64,000 bases of DNA from CAVTLG01 sp963802635 (GCA_963802635.1 CAWDJJ010000001.1:3341599-3405598), one strand, 5' to 3'. Positions 41,301-50,433 are shown, numbered from the stretch's first letter. Translations and numbers: made by a program. The notes: generated from the letters alone by a model not told the origin.

Positions 41301-42977
41301 CAGGCAGATACTCTTCTTCAGCAACTCTCCACCACCTCTGGGAGCAATAGGGACACGTGATCCACACTCACAAGCAGCCTCGGAGCCTATCTTGAGACCG
41401 AGAAAAATAGTCCAGAGACAGAGGAGTCCTTCTGGGACAACATCGCGCGGCAAGGGCGAGAGATTCATGGGAAAAGTACGACGCCCACTGATTTGGGGCA
41501 AGCCCTGCTGCAGACATACAAAACGCACCTCTTGCATAGAGAGCGTCTTAGTGATCGGCAATATCGACTCTTGGAAAACGTCGCAGCTTTCACTGAGATC
41601 CCGCCCGAACAACCAAGAGACTTTGCCGTCATGAACGATCAACCATCTCAGCTCTCGCACCTCACCGACATCCCGCCCGAACAACGAAAAGCACTCCACG
41701 AGATTAGCATTGACAGCTCTCGCACCTTCCTAGAGCGAGCCACGCACCTGGAGCACGCCCTTTCCGAAATCAGCACGCAACTGCACACCCGCTCACAGAC
41801 ACTCAAAGACAGCACCATCACCAAACGCACCACCTCCAAGATCGCAGCTCAACTCATTAACGTGATGGTCTCCCAGAAAGAGAGAGTCGCCGTACAAAAA
41901 CAAACCAAAGGTGAGTTGCAGAAAAAACGGGAAGAGATACTAGAAACCGGAAAATCATACACTGACCTGGAACAAAGTACTTTAACCGCCCAAGAGCATA
42001 TCACCACCATCCAAACGAGCATGCAGAGAGAATTAGACCGCCTTGTTGACCAACGAAAACATACATTGCAACAAACCAGGGAAGCCACGCAAGCACTTAG
42101 AGAAAAGACTGAGACGGAATTGCAGGGAGCATTAAATAATAAAACGTATGAAGAGCTTTCGCAATTGCTAGTTACCCAAAAAAAGCAACTAGACAATTTT
42201 GACTCATCAATTGCTACAAGTGAAAAAACGTTGAGAGATCTAGAAACACCAGAAAGCCCCGAATATCTCAGGTATTCACCAGTTCTTATAAGTGAGTTAC
42301 AAAGCAAAATCGATGAAAGTTCTGCTCGGCATGAGAAAGTTATCGAGACTATAGGAGAGTTCTCAAAGTACCATAGTTTCCTACCAGTTGGCCCCACACA
42401 ACCCATAGTTGATAACCGGACACTTAAAGCAGGTGTTGAAGATACTATCGACAATTTGGAACTCACATGCACAAATACAATTAACATGTACGAAGAGCTG
42501 ATTGATAAAAAACGATCATCTCTAGATGATCTGGGACTAAATAGATTTTCTACAAGAGGTACCTTATCCGATGTAGACAGAGCGTTTTCCACTGACGTCC
42601 GAACGCAGTTGGCAGCGGATCCTGCTTCCAAGTCCGCAACTCAACTCGCTCTCTTTGCTCTTCTCGGATTCACATATACTATACAATGTGAGCTTGCGCG
42701 TTGTACTACAATATTGAGCTCAAAAAAAGAGGAACATGAACGCCTTCAGAAGCGGGCAACTCAGCGAAAAAATATTGCAGAAAGTTTAAAAGCTAGATTT
42801 TTACGAGAATATACACAGATGGAACAGCAACAAGAGCGCGTAGCAGACATACGCAAACAACAGAGAGAACATATCGACATGCAGAACGCAGAAGAAAAAA
42901 GCTTCGAAGAATGGACAGAATTGGTAAGCAACATAAAAGGCGAAATAACAGCTCTCTACCCAAATGAAGCTGAATAA
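38373..42977 (+). pseudogene. Giant modular coiled-coil repeat protein F (one nonsense codon)
   Basis: About 1,534 codons in a single frame except for one TGA at 41358-41360. The aligned codon in B is TGG within the same context (GGGACACG-TGG-TCC), so one G-to-A change explains the break. The upstream part alone would be a 995-residue protein with all four large modules. The downstream part restarts only at internal Met codons, for example 41493. The leader and first 90 residues are of the D/E type, whereas modules 2-4 and the AT-rich insert resemble B, making F a recombinant of both subfamilies. The tail resembles C and E. Readthrough, a sequencing error or true inactivation are all possible. 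Confidence 0.8.
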
Positions 42978-43030
42978 ATGGGCAAGAGCATCCACAGGGC
43001 AGTTATAGAAGCCTAGTTAGGAGCAGGCAT

Positions 43031-43078
43031 GGTATCTCTTGTTCTACATGGAGGAACAAAAAGATACCACACCTGGCA
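43031..43078. terminator. Hairpin between gene F and cydB
   Basis: GGTATCT (43031-43037) pairs with AGATACC (43072-43078), with an inner TGTTC/GAACA stem. It lies between convergent genes but has no strong T-tract; termination from both sides is plausible. Confidence 0.45.
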
Positions 43079-43087
43079 ACATACTTG

Positions 43088-44131
43088 TCAATATCCCTCG
43101 GCATCCATCACTTGTACTTTTCCCCTGAAGAGACGATAGGTCAAGACGAAGTAGATGGCAGCCAGCACAATCCCAATGCACCACCAGACGAGTCCCACAG
43201 CCTGACCATATTGAGACGAGGAAGCATTGTGAATGGTCAAGCTATGCGCAGCGTTGACGGCTGGTAATACCATGGGATAGAGACCAAAGGCGGCACTGGC
43301 TAGCATACCAGCGATGAACGCGCAGGAAGAGAAAAATGCCCGCAGATCCCGCTGTTTGAAGGTAAAATAGCCCAACCCCAGCAATCCAGCAAAGGCAACC
43401 AGCGGAAAAATGATGCCCCAGGGACGGCGCACAAAATCCGGCATAATCGCTGGCTGCACGGAAAACGTGGCGATAGTACTCAGTATAACCAGCACAATTG
43501 TCACCAGCCAGGCCACCCACACGGTCCTCCGCGCACGCGAGGCAAGCTCGTGCTCGGTTTTAACAGCGATATAGCTTGCGCCATGCGCAGTTAAAGCAGC
43601 CAGCGCGAATACACCAATCAGCACCGTATACCAATCAAGAATGCCAGGATTTGCGCTATAAGGATTGAAATTTGTCCACAACACCTCGAAAAAGATACCC
43701 TGCGCGTTAAGGGGTACACCTCGAACGACGTTTCCGAGCGCCGCACCATAGAAGATTGCCAGCAAGGCACTACCAAGAAAGAATATGACATCCCAGAAGG
43801 CAGCCCACAACGGATTTTTGATGTGCGAACGCAGTTCAATAGAGACACCACGCAACATCAAGAGCCAGAGCACAATGATCAAGGGCAGGTAGAAGCCACT
43901 GAAGCTAGCAGCATAGAGCACCGGGAACGCGAAAAAAAGCGTCCCAGCAGCAGCAATGATCCAGACCTCATTGCCATCCCACACCGGACCTATCGCCCGC
44001 AGGATCAAACGACGTTCCCGATCATCTCTGGCCGCAAAGAGGTGGATCACTCCGGCCACCAGATCGAAACCATCCAGAACCACATAGGTTGTAAGCATAA
44101 ATGCGACCAGAATAAACCATAATGTCTGCAC
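43088..44131 (-). CDS. cydB: Cytochrome bd ubiquinol oxidase subunit II
   Basis: A 347-residue membrane protein, partner of CydA in the quinol oxidase that reduces oxygen at high affinity. The N-terminus VQTLWFILVAFMLTTYVVLDGFDLG-like region (seen as LDGFDLVAGVIHLF) and VWDGNEVWIIAAAGTLFFAF are CydB hallmarks, and about eight or nine hydrophobic helices follow. The GTG start at 44131 sits 10 nt after GAGGAGG; the longer frame upstream only adds charged residues translated from cydA. It begins 19 nt after the cydA stop, so the two form one transcript. The frame is intact, but its partner cydA is 5'-truncated. Confidence 0.92.
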   Translation of the reverse strand: MQTLWFILVAFMLTTYVVLDGFDLVAGVIHLFAARDDRERRLILRAIGPVWDGNEVWIIAAAGTLFFAFPVLYAASFSGFYLPLIIVLWLLMLRGVSIELRSHIKNPLWAAFWDVIFFLGSALLAIFYGAALGNVVRGVPLNAQGIFFEVLWTNFNPYSANPGILDWYTVLIGVFALAALTAHGASYIAVKTEHELASRARRTVWVAWLVTIVLVILSTIATFSVQPAIMPDFVRRPWGIIFPLVAFAGLLGLGYFTFKQRDLRAFFSSCAFIAGMLASAAFGLYPMVLPAVNAAHSLTIHNASSSQYGQAVGLVWWCIGIVLAAIYFVLTYRLFRGKVQVMDAEGY

Positions 44132-44150
44132 TTTCCTATTCCTCCTCTTG

Positions 44151-45197
44151 CTAGTCAATGAGACCTTGAGCTGCCTGCGCTCCACTATCTCCCGTTATCC
44201 CATCCTCCTCGCGATGAGGGCCACGCATAGCTTCAACGAAGATCAGTACAACGTAGAGCAAACCCAAGAGCAGGTACATACCGGCAAAAACAATCAGTGT
44301 AAAGAGGATATTGCCGGACGAAACATTGGTTGACGAACCCTGAGCAGTCGGCAACAGGCCATACACGATCCAGGGTTGGCGACCAAGCTCGGTCGTAAGC
44401 CAGCCAGCAGTATTGGCGATAAAGGGAAAAGGCGTTGCCAGCATGAGTATCCAGAGCATCCAGCGCGCGCGGAAAAGCCAGCGTCGCCACAGTAAGAGCA
44501 GCGCGGCCAGCCCCATAATAGCCAGAAAAAAGGTCCCCAGACCAACCATAATGTGATAACTATAATAGAGTAATTCAATAGAATCTGGGCGCTGATCCGG
44601 CGAGAAAGCATCGATACCCTTTACCACAGCAGTCCAACGACGATAGGTCAAGAAACTGAGTATGTTGGGGACAATCAGCGGATTATCAAGCTTATTATTG
44701 ACCGTATCAGGCTGTCCGAGAATAACGATACCTGCTCCACTCTCTGTCTGAAAAAGACCCTCCATCGCCGCAAGTTTCGCTGGCTGATTGACGGTCACTT
44801 GCTGTCCTTCCAGGTCTCCACTAGGGAAGAGCTGATTGGCGCTGGCAATCAACCCGACGATAACACCCAGCGTCACAAAGATGCGCGCATAGTCAGTATG
44901 CTGCCGCATTAAGAGATAGTAGGCCCCTAAGCCGGTCATAAAAAAAGAGGCCGTCACGACTGCCCCGCTCATGGTGTGCAAATACTGCGGCCCGATCCAG
45001 GAATTGGTCAGCACTGCCCAATAATTGGAGATATGCAGACGTCCGTTAGAGGCAATTGTATAACCGACAGGATGCTGCATCCAGGCATTAGATGCGATGA
45101 TAAAGCCTCCCGATGCCCATGTACCTAACCAGACCATGAAGATTGAGAACCAGTGCATCTTCTGTCCAAAGATGTGCTCACCAAATAAGAATATACC
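44151..45197 (-). pseudogene. cydA: Cytochrome bd ubiquinol oxidase subunit I, 5'-truncated
   Basis: About 348 codons of CydA remain. Recognisable are KMHWFSIFMVWLGTWASGG, SANQLFPSGDLEGQQV, the quinol-loop region, YYSYHIMVGLG and the family signature GRQPWIVYG. About the first 100 residues, including the helix carrying the haem b595 His ligand, are missing. CydA-like reading (GIFLFGEHIFGQK) begins at about 45197, directly after a cydD fragment that breaks off at ALLKDAPFL and is in another frame. The only internal start (ATG 45158) gives an incomplete protein. A deletion, or an assembly collapse, has joined cydD to cydA here. Confidence 0.85.
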
Positions 45198-46503
45198 AAG
45201 AACGGAGCATCCTTGAGCAACGCTCGCGCAATAGCAAGACGCTGACGTTCTCCCCCTGAAAGCCGCAACCCTTGCTCACCGATCCACGTGCCAAGACCAT
45301 CCGGGAGCATACTGACGAATGACTGTAATACTACCACATTGGGGGTCGTTGAAACGCATGAGCAGGTTTACCAGCGTGCTCTTACCCGCTCCACTGCGTC
45401 CAACCAGCGCCGTACGGGTATGCGCAGATAGCACAAGGTTGACGTCCTGCAATGCTGGATGCTCGCTTTTAGGATAGGTGTAGGTCACACCGCTCAACTC
45501 GACACTGAGTTGACGCGAAAGGTTGTTGGACGCTAACAGCGCTGGCTGCGTGGGAACAGGGATTGCCAGCAGTTCAATGATGCGTTGCGCGGCAGCCTTG
45601 CCTTCCATGCCTGCATGACGCTGGACGCCTAGCTCGCGCAAAGGACGGTAAAACTCTGGTGCCAGCAGCAGCACCAGAAACGCCTGCTCAAATGAAATAT
45701 TGGCGTTGAGTAGACGCACACCTAAGGCTGACGGCAATCAGACCGATTGCCACTGCCGTCATGAACTCCAATACCATCCCCGAGAGAAAGGCGATACGTA
45801 ATACTTGCAGCGTTTTATCGCGAAAATTGTTGCTCACCCGCGTAATGCGCTCACGTTCCGCCTCGCTGCGACCAAAGATTTTCAGCGTCGGCAAGCCTTG
45901 CACGACGTCCAGGAAGTGCGCGCTCATGCGGGATAACGCGGTCCACTGGTACCGCGTACGCTCCTCAGCATAGCGACCAACCATGATCATCAAGAGCGGA
46001 ATAACCGGTCCGGTCACAAGCAACAGGATAGCACTGGACCAGTCAAGAGGCACTATGTAGATCACGATGATCAGCGGCACCAGGACACTCAGAAAGACCT
46101 GGGGAAGGTAACGGCTGATATAGGCATCGAGGCGCTCAATACCCTCACCAGCCGTAGCTAGCAGTTCGCCAGTACGTTCACCCTTGCTATAGGCTGGACC
46201 CAGCGCAAAAAGATGCGTAAAGATCTGCTCACGCAACGCGGATTTGACACGGATCGCACTCTGCTGAGCCGTTATCTCACGCATCCAGACAAGACCTGCA
46301 TGTACCATAATGGTCCCCAGAAGCCACAGGAGAAGAGGTATGACCTGAGCCAAACGCTCGTGGGCAATAAAAATCTGGCTCACAACCCGACTCAGCAAGG
46401 TCATCTGAACCAACAAGACAAGAGCCAGCAACACACCAATACTCACCGTAGCAATCAAAAATCCTCGCGCCTGTCTGGCCCAACGGAAGAGTTCTTTATT
46501 CAT
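45198..46503 (-). pseudogene. cydD: CydD-type ABC exporter subunit, internally deleted and truncated
   Basis: Half of the CydDC cysteine/glutathione exporter needed to assemble cytochrome bd. The transmembrane domain is well preserved (MNKELFRWARQARG; GPAYSKGERTGELLATAGEG; VVQGLPTLKIFGRSEAERER). After a shift near 45720 the nucleotide-binding domain follows with Walker A GRSGAGKST. Only about 45 residues then separate Walker A from the signature RLSGGERQRLAIARA, where about 100 are normal, so the Q-loop region is missing. The gene ends at LLKDAPFL before Walker B, where cydA sequence begins. No cydC is present. The leftward order cydD-cydA-cydB suggests a former single operon. Confidence 0.82.
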
Positions 46504-46822
46504 CGCACTCCTTGTGAAAGCTTTTCCTTTAGAGAGTTTACCGCATGTCCGATTTCAGACACATAAACTCTATGTAAAGGGTAACATATTCCTAGTCTGG
46601 CGATCACAACACTGTCACAATCATACAGCTAGGCGTCACAATTTGGAGCCATCAGTATTATGTTTATTAGGAGCGTTAACAATGGCAAGGAAGCAAGGAA
46701 GGTGGTGAAGGTGCGGTTTACGCTCAGGATGGTGGATGCTCTGCTACAAGGCACAACACTCTCTGAGAATGCTTGAAGCAATTTCTAGGCCCTCACCACT
46801 CTCGCACTCCGCTAATGCTAGC
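46504..46822. other. Intergenic region between divergent cydD and the peptide precursor gene
   Basis: No gene of normal size. An 8-codon frame (ATG 46682, behind AGGAG) ends at once and has no support. Promoters for the two divergent genes are expected here but no clean pair of hexamers was found. Confidence 0.4.
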
Positions 46823-46866
46823 TTCTCCTGAGATGTTGCATCTATTGGAGACATCTCAAAAGAGAA
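46823..46866 (+). promoter_or_regulatory. Hairpin in the leader of the peptide precursor gene
   Basis: TGAGATGT (46829-46836) pairs perfectly with ACATCTCA (46851-46858), extended by TTCTC (46823-46827) with GAGAA (46862-46866) across a small internal loop. It ends about 20 nt before the start codon, near the ribosome-binding site (GAAGGAAG), so it may affect translation or mRNA stability. Confidence 0.5.
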
Positions 46867-46886
46867 AAACCTGTTGAAGGAAGAAA

Positions 46887-47111
46887 GTGAGAAAACACAT
46901 GCGTTTCACAATTCGTCAGAAATCTACCCTTTTCACTCCAGTTCTTGAGCTATCAGATGAAGATCTCCAGAGAGTGGCTGGTGGAGTTGGTTCTACGCCT
47001 ACACCGACACCTGGTCATGGTCATATTCATCATGGGCACGGTCACATTATTACCCATGGACATGGAGGACATGGTGGTCATACTGCAATATTTGCGAATT
47101 TTTGCAAGTAG
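46887..47111 (+). CDS. Putative RiPP-type precursor peptide with His/Gly-rich core
   Basis: A 74-residue peptide. The N-terminal half looks like a RiPP or bacteriocin leader ending in a double-glycine site: ELSDEDLQRVAGG (residues 21-33). After the GG comes a short Thr-Pro run (STPTPTPG), then a core dominated by His and Gly (HGHIHHGHGHIITHGHGG, from residue 44; ten His in residues 44-65), and a tail IFANFCK with one Cys. Such a core could bind metal ions or be modified; both are inference. The GTG start at 46887 lies 6 nt after AAGGA; ATG 46899 is an alternative. No lanthionine synthetase, radical SAM or peptidase-transporter gene is adjacent; the next gene encodes a substrate-binding-like protein. 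Confidence 0.7.
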   Translation: MRKHMRFTIRQKSTLFTPVLELSDEDLQRVAGGVGSTPTPTPGHGHIHHGHGHIITHGHGGHGGHTAIFANFCK

Positions 47112-47152
47112 TAAGACTATCTGCTAATCACTGAAGCTCAAAGCTTCCCACG

Positions 47153-47209
47153 GTCAAACGGTCAAAGCTTTCCCTCGATATATTTACTTGAAAGCTTTAG
47201 CCGTTTGAC
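47153..47209 (+). promoter_or_regulatory. Long hairpin between the peptide gene and the substrate-binding-like gene
   Basis: GTCAAACGG (47153-47161) and AAGCTTTC (47165-47172) pair with GAAAGCTT (47190-47197) and CCGTTTGAC (47201-47209), 17 bp in total with a 3/3 internal loop and a 17-nt apical loop. The right arm ends at the ribosome-binding site (AAGGA) of the next gene. There is no T-tract, so translational control or mRNA processing is more likely than termination. Confidence 0.65.
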
Positions 47210-47222
47210 AAGGAACAATGAG

Positions 47223-48290
47223 ATGTCAACGCTTCATGCAGCACTTGTAACACCACTGACAGGCCCACTCGGACTGTATGGAAAAACCTGTGCAACGGCA
47301 CTTACTTTATGGGCAAAGAAGGCTGCGAATCTCCCTGCCAACTTCACGAAGGTAGAGCTTGATGTACAAGACATCGGAGATCATCTTCATGAAGCTCTCC
47401 AAAGCGCCCTGGAAAAGCGACCAGATGTGCTGTTTGGCCCCTACGCCAGTGGTCCGATGCTCACGGTTGCACGTTCCTGTACACAACTCATCTGGAATCA
47501 TGGTGGAGCTTCTTCTCGATTGGCTCGCCCCACCTTTCCCCAGGTGATCAATGTGCTCTCTCCGGCTTCGACCTATTTCGCGGGGGTTCTTCAAGCTATC
47601 CATTCCTCTGATCCAACGGCCAGAACGGTTTCGCTGTTTCATAGCACCACAGGATTTGGTCGGGATGTAGCAGCAGGCGCAAAGCACGAAGCCTCTCGAC
47701 TCCAGATGACAATACAGGTTATTCCCTTTGAAACCTCTCAGGCTCTTGAAACCGTTGATGCCGTTCCCGATGGAGATATTCTCCTGGTAGCGGGGAACTT
47801 TGCTGATGAGAGCGCAGTTGCTCCTCGATTCGTCGCTCGAAACTGGCGATGGACCGCTTTTGTCGGAGCAGGGGTTGAGGAGGTGTTAGCTTCCCTGGGC
47901 GAGTTGAGAGAAGGACTCATTGGACCGGCACAATGGGTGGCGCATACGGCGCTCGGTCCTGATGAGGGACCTGATGCTGAGTGGTTTGCGACACACTATC
48001 GCCAAGAAGAAGGAAGAGATCCTCCGTATGCCGCAGCCCAAGCGTTTGCTGCCGGAATTCTGTATGCACGCTGTCTACGAGAAACTGGCGATACTCATGA
48101 TGAAGTGATCCAGGCTGCCGCGCAGAAGCTCATGTGTCAAACACTCTTTGGCAAATTCCAACTCGATCCTAAGAGTGGCCTGCAAATGGGGCATCAGGTG
48201 GTCATTGTGCAATGGCAGCAAGGACAACGGCGCGTTGTGTGGCCTCCTGAGCAAGCAGAGCGCCCTTTGGTCTTCTCTCACCCCAAATAA
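47223..48290 (+). CDS. Periplasmic-binding-protein-like (branched-chain amino acid type) protein without signal peptide
   Basis: A 355-residue protein with the type I periplasmic-binding fold seen in Leu/Ile/Val- and urea-binding proteins: an N-terminal VTPLTGPLGLYGKTCATAL, VLFGPYASGPMLTVA, NVLSPASTYFAGVLQAI, and a C-terminal AAAQAFAAGILYARCL with a dimer-like second lobe. It lacks a signal peptide or lipobox, and no permease or ATPase genes are near, so it is probably a cytoplasmic sensor or binding partner rather than a transporter part. The ATG at 47223 is preferred (AAGGA 8 nt upstream) over a TTG at 47205 that lies within the hairpin. It follows the His/Gly-rich peptide gene closely; a shared role in sensing or maturation is speculative. 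Confidence 0.75.
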   Translation: MSTLHAALVTPLTGPLGLYGKTCATALTLWAKKAANLPANFTKVELDVQDIGDHLHEALQSALEKRPDVLFGPYASGPMLTVARSCTQLIWNHGGASSRLARPTFPQVINVLSPASTYFAGVLQAIHSSDPTARTVSLFHSTTGFGRDVAAGAKHEASRLQMTIQVIPFETSQALETVDAVPDGDILLVAGNFADESAVAPRFVARNWRWTAFVGAGVEEVLASLGELREGLIGPAQWVAHTALGPDEGPDAEWFATHYRQEEGRDPPYAAAQAFAAGILYARCLRETGDTHDEVIQAAAQKLMCQTLFGKFQLDPKSGLQMGHQVVIVQWQQGQRRVVWPPEQAERPLVFSHPK

Positions 48291-48344
48291 AAATGAATGT
48301 ATTTGCAAGTAGATATGCTAAAAAAGGGGAAAATGGAGTTAAAA

Positions 48345-48450
48345 GCAAAAATGCAACTCTATTGGTCGCTTTGTGGTCGCTTTCAGGTCTCTGGGACAGG
48401 TAGGTCGAGTTTCTGGTCTCTTCCAGGCCGGTTTTTCTGTCGTTTGCTGA
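48345..48450 (+). repeat. Dispersed repeat of about 100 bp, copy 1
   Basis: From AATGCAACTCTATTGG to TTTTTCTGTCGTTTGC it matches 53003-53102 with only scattered changes and small indels. It contains internal GGTC-centred near-repeats (GGTCGCTTTC, AGGTCTCT, AGGTCGAG, TGGTCTCT). It precedes the XRE regulator gene here and the IS200/IS605 element at the other site. Confidence 0.8.
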
Positions 48451-48539
48451 TTTCTCTTGCATCACACTATTTGACATGTTATGCTCTTCCCAGAAGCGGC
48501 AGTAAACGTAGTGTAGTTGAGAAATGCGAGGATAGACGC

Positions 48540-50084
48540 ATGGACCAGGGGAATGACCTGTCTCTATTGACGATGCTCGAATGGGGCACCTTGTTAAAAC
48601 GTGTACGGCAATACATGGACTACTCACAGTTAGAGACGGCAGAACTGCTCAACGTAGGATATACGACGTATCAGAAGTGGGAACAGGGAAAGCGCAAGCC
48701 ACACCCTGTCCATCGTCGTATGATCCGTAACGTCTTCAAAGATGCATTGTGCGCCCTTGGTGTTGTGCATAATGAAGCAGTGCAGCCTGTGAGTGAGAGC
48801 CAGGAACCGATGACGCTTGCGCTCACGACCGTCACACCACCCTTGCTGCCATCGTCAGGATCGGGAGAGGGGATCGTCATTGCCGATCTCTCACCAGAGG
48901 AGTTTAATCCTCTGAATACCTTTATCAGCGACAATATGACGATGCACCTCTTAGATCTCATGCATACGGAGTATCAAACCAACAGTGAGCGGCAACTCAC
49001 TATCCGGCAAGCCATCAAGGATTTCGATACCATGAACACGACCAACAAAAGCTATCAGATGACACGAAGAGAGGCGTTGAGCATTCTTGCCACCTTCCCT
49101 ACGGTGACACTCGGCATGAAACCAGGGGTCGTTGTGCAGCCGACGCCAGCACAGTACGGGACCATCCTGGCTCATTGCTCAGCAAGTCTTGAGGCATGCT
49201 GGCAACTCTATCGGAGCAGTGATGCCAGTGCTGCACAACTCGCCTTTCAGTGTGTCGCCACGTATCTCCCCATTCTTACGACTATTGCCAAAGATTCAGG
49301 ACCATATGCCAAAGAAGCGCTTCATTTCGCAAGCCAATATGCGCTTCTCAAAACGCTGCTTGGATGGGGACGCGTAGGGACAATAGCGACGATTCCCTAT
49401 GCACAAGAAGCAATGAGCTTGAGCAAGGCCACTGGAGATATCTGGCTCCAACTGAGTGCCTATACCAAATTGGGATGGAGCTGCTCAGGGGTTCAGAAGC
49501 ATAGACACACAGCACTGGAAACCATGCAAGAAGGCGAAAGCTTCTTGCAGAACTATCAGCATCTGAAAAATATGCCTTCGTTGCCTTCGTATGTCGTAGG
49601 TAACTTCTATTGTACGTACGCGCTTGTGCAAGCCAGGAACGGCAGGTCTCCAGATACGGCCCTGGGTATTGCAACTGAGAGCGATACGGGGGGAGACGAG
49701 CACACTGCCTTCATGATGTTTTCGCAATCGCAGCAGTGGCTGGAGGCTGCAAACGTCTGCTGTGCCAAAGGTGATCCATCGCAAACGATGCACTGGCTCG
49801 GAAAGCGCATTGATCCAGAAACGCTTGCGGCCCGCTCCGACGTTGCTCAAAGCGAACGAGGACGGATCGAAACGATCAATGTGATGACGCGTGCTCTACT
49901 GCAATCGAAAGATCGCGACATGGAACGTATCATTTCGGTTTGGACTGCCGGAATGCAGGGAGCAAAGGCACTCAAGGATGAAATGCTATATAACGAGGCC
50001 ATGACGAATTTTGAAGGCATGCAAATTGTCTGGCCTGGTGAGAAACGGATTACGGAACTTCGTCCACTTACTGAATACTGGTAA
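48540..50084 (+). CDS. XRE-type HTH regulator with C-terminal helical-repeat domain
   Basis: A 514-residue protein. The N-terminal 70 residues carry an HTH (LLKRVRQYMDYSQLETAELL, then NVGYTTYQKWEQGKRKPHP) of the XRE type. A linker and a Tat-like or regulatory motif (MTRREALSILATFP) precede a roughly 320-residue all-helical region that resembles TPR arrays (APYAKEALHFASQYALL-like, ATGDIWLQLSAYTKLGWS). Such proteins are frequent regulators in filamentous bacteria. The frame is open from 48297, but the extra 81 codons are translated repeat DNA, so the ATG at 48540 with GAGGA upstream is preferred. It lies downstream of the peptide and binding-protein genes and may regulate them; ligand unknown. 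Confidence 0.78.
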   Translation: MDQGNDLSLLTMLEWGTLLKRVRQYMDYSQLETAELLNVGYTTYQKWEQGKRKPHPVHRRMIRNVFKDALCALGVVHNEAVQPVSESQEPMTLALTTVTPPLLPSSGSGEGIVIADLSPEEFNPLNTFISDNMTMHLLDLMHTEYQTNSERQLTIRQAIKDFDTMNTTNKSYQMTRREALSILATFPTVTLGMKPGVVVQPTPAQYGTILAHCSASLEACWQLYRSSDASAAQLAFQCVATYLPILTTIAKDSGPYAKEALHFASQYALLKTLLGWGRVGTIATIPYAQEAMSLSKATGDIWLQLSAYTKLGWSCSGVQKHRHTALETMQEGESFLQNYQHLKNMPSLPSYVVGNFYCTYALVQARNGRSPDTALGIATESDTGGDEHTAFMMFSQSQQWLEAANVCCAKGDPSQTMHWLGKRIDPETLAARSDVAQSERGRIETINVMTRALLQSKDRDMERIISVWTAGMQGAKALKDEMLYNEAMTNFEGMQIVWPGEKRITELRPLTEYW

Positions 50085-50154
50085 GCGAGATCAACCTCAA
50101 AGAACAGGCTCCGATGAGTGCATCGGAGCCTGGGCCATTTCATGCCTCTGGACA

Positions 50155-50433
50155 TCATAGCGTTCTGCAAACACATTCTTTCTCCTTTCCCATACCAAAT
50201 GTTTGCTTCACCCGCAAAAACTGTATACTCTCCCCTCGTCCTTGTATCCTGAGGTCCATTCCTCCAGAGATATCTGGACAATACAGGAAAATCGTGCACA
50301 CTCCCTGAACGCTCCGATCAATGCACTGAATCATTGCCCGATACCAACCCGCATCCAGCTCTCCGCAACCAGGGAAGTATACCTGACACTCCTTTAAAGT
50401 GTAAAGTGCTTCTTTTATTTCCTCAATACTCAT
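50155..50433 (-). CDS. Hypothetical 92-residue protein
   Basis: No family recognised. Starting at MSIEEIKEALYTLKECQ (ATG 50433, AGGAAAA upstream), it has four Cys in the first 75 residues (KECQVYFPGC, MIQCIDR, FLYCPDISGG) and a charged C-terminus ending CVCRTL. It could bind metal but has no standard zinc-ribbon spacing. An upstream ATG at 50451 is a second choice. It is first in line with, but 190 nt from, the next leftward gene. Confidence 0.5.
   Translation of the reverse strand: MSIEEIKEALYTLKECQVYFPGCGELDAGWYRAMIQCIDRSVQGVCTIFLYCPDISGGMDLRIQGRGESIQFLRVKQTFGMGKEKECVCRTL

Noticed and set aside
8808..42977. CRISPR array or other short-repeat array
   Set aside because: The repeats are long coding modules with open frames; no 25-40-bp palindromic repeats with unique spacers of constant length were seen, and no cas genes.
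8808..42977. SMC, Rad50 or MukB-type ATPases because of the long coiled coils
   Set aside because: No Walker A, signature or Walker B motif was found at either end of any of the six proteins.
48297..48539. 81-codon N-terminal extension of the XRE regulator
   Set aside because: It translates the dispersed 100-bp repeat; the internal ATG at 48540 has a better ribosome-binding site and begins the conserved HTH.
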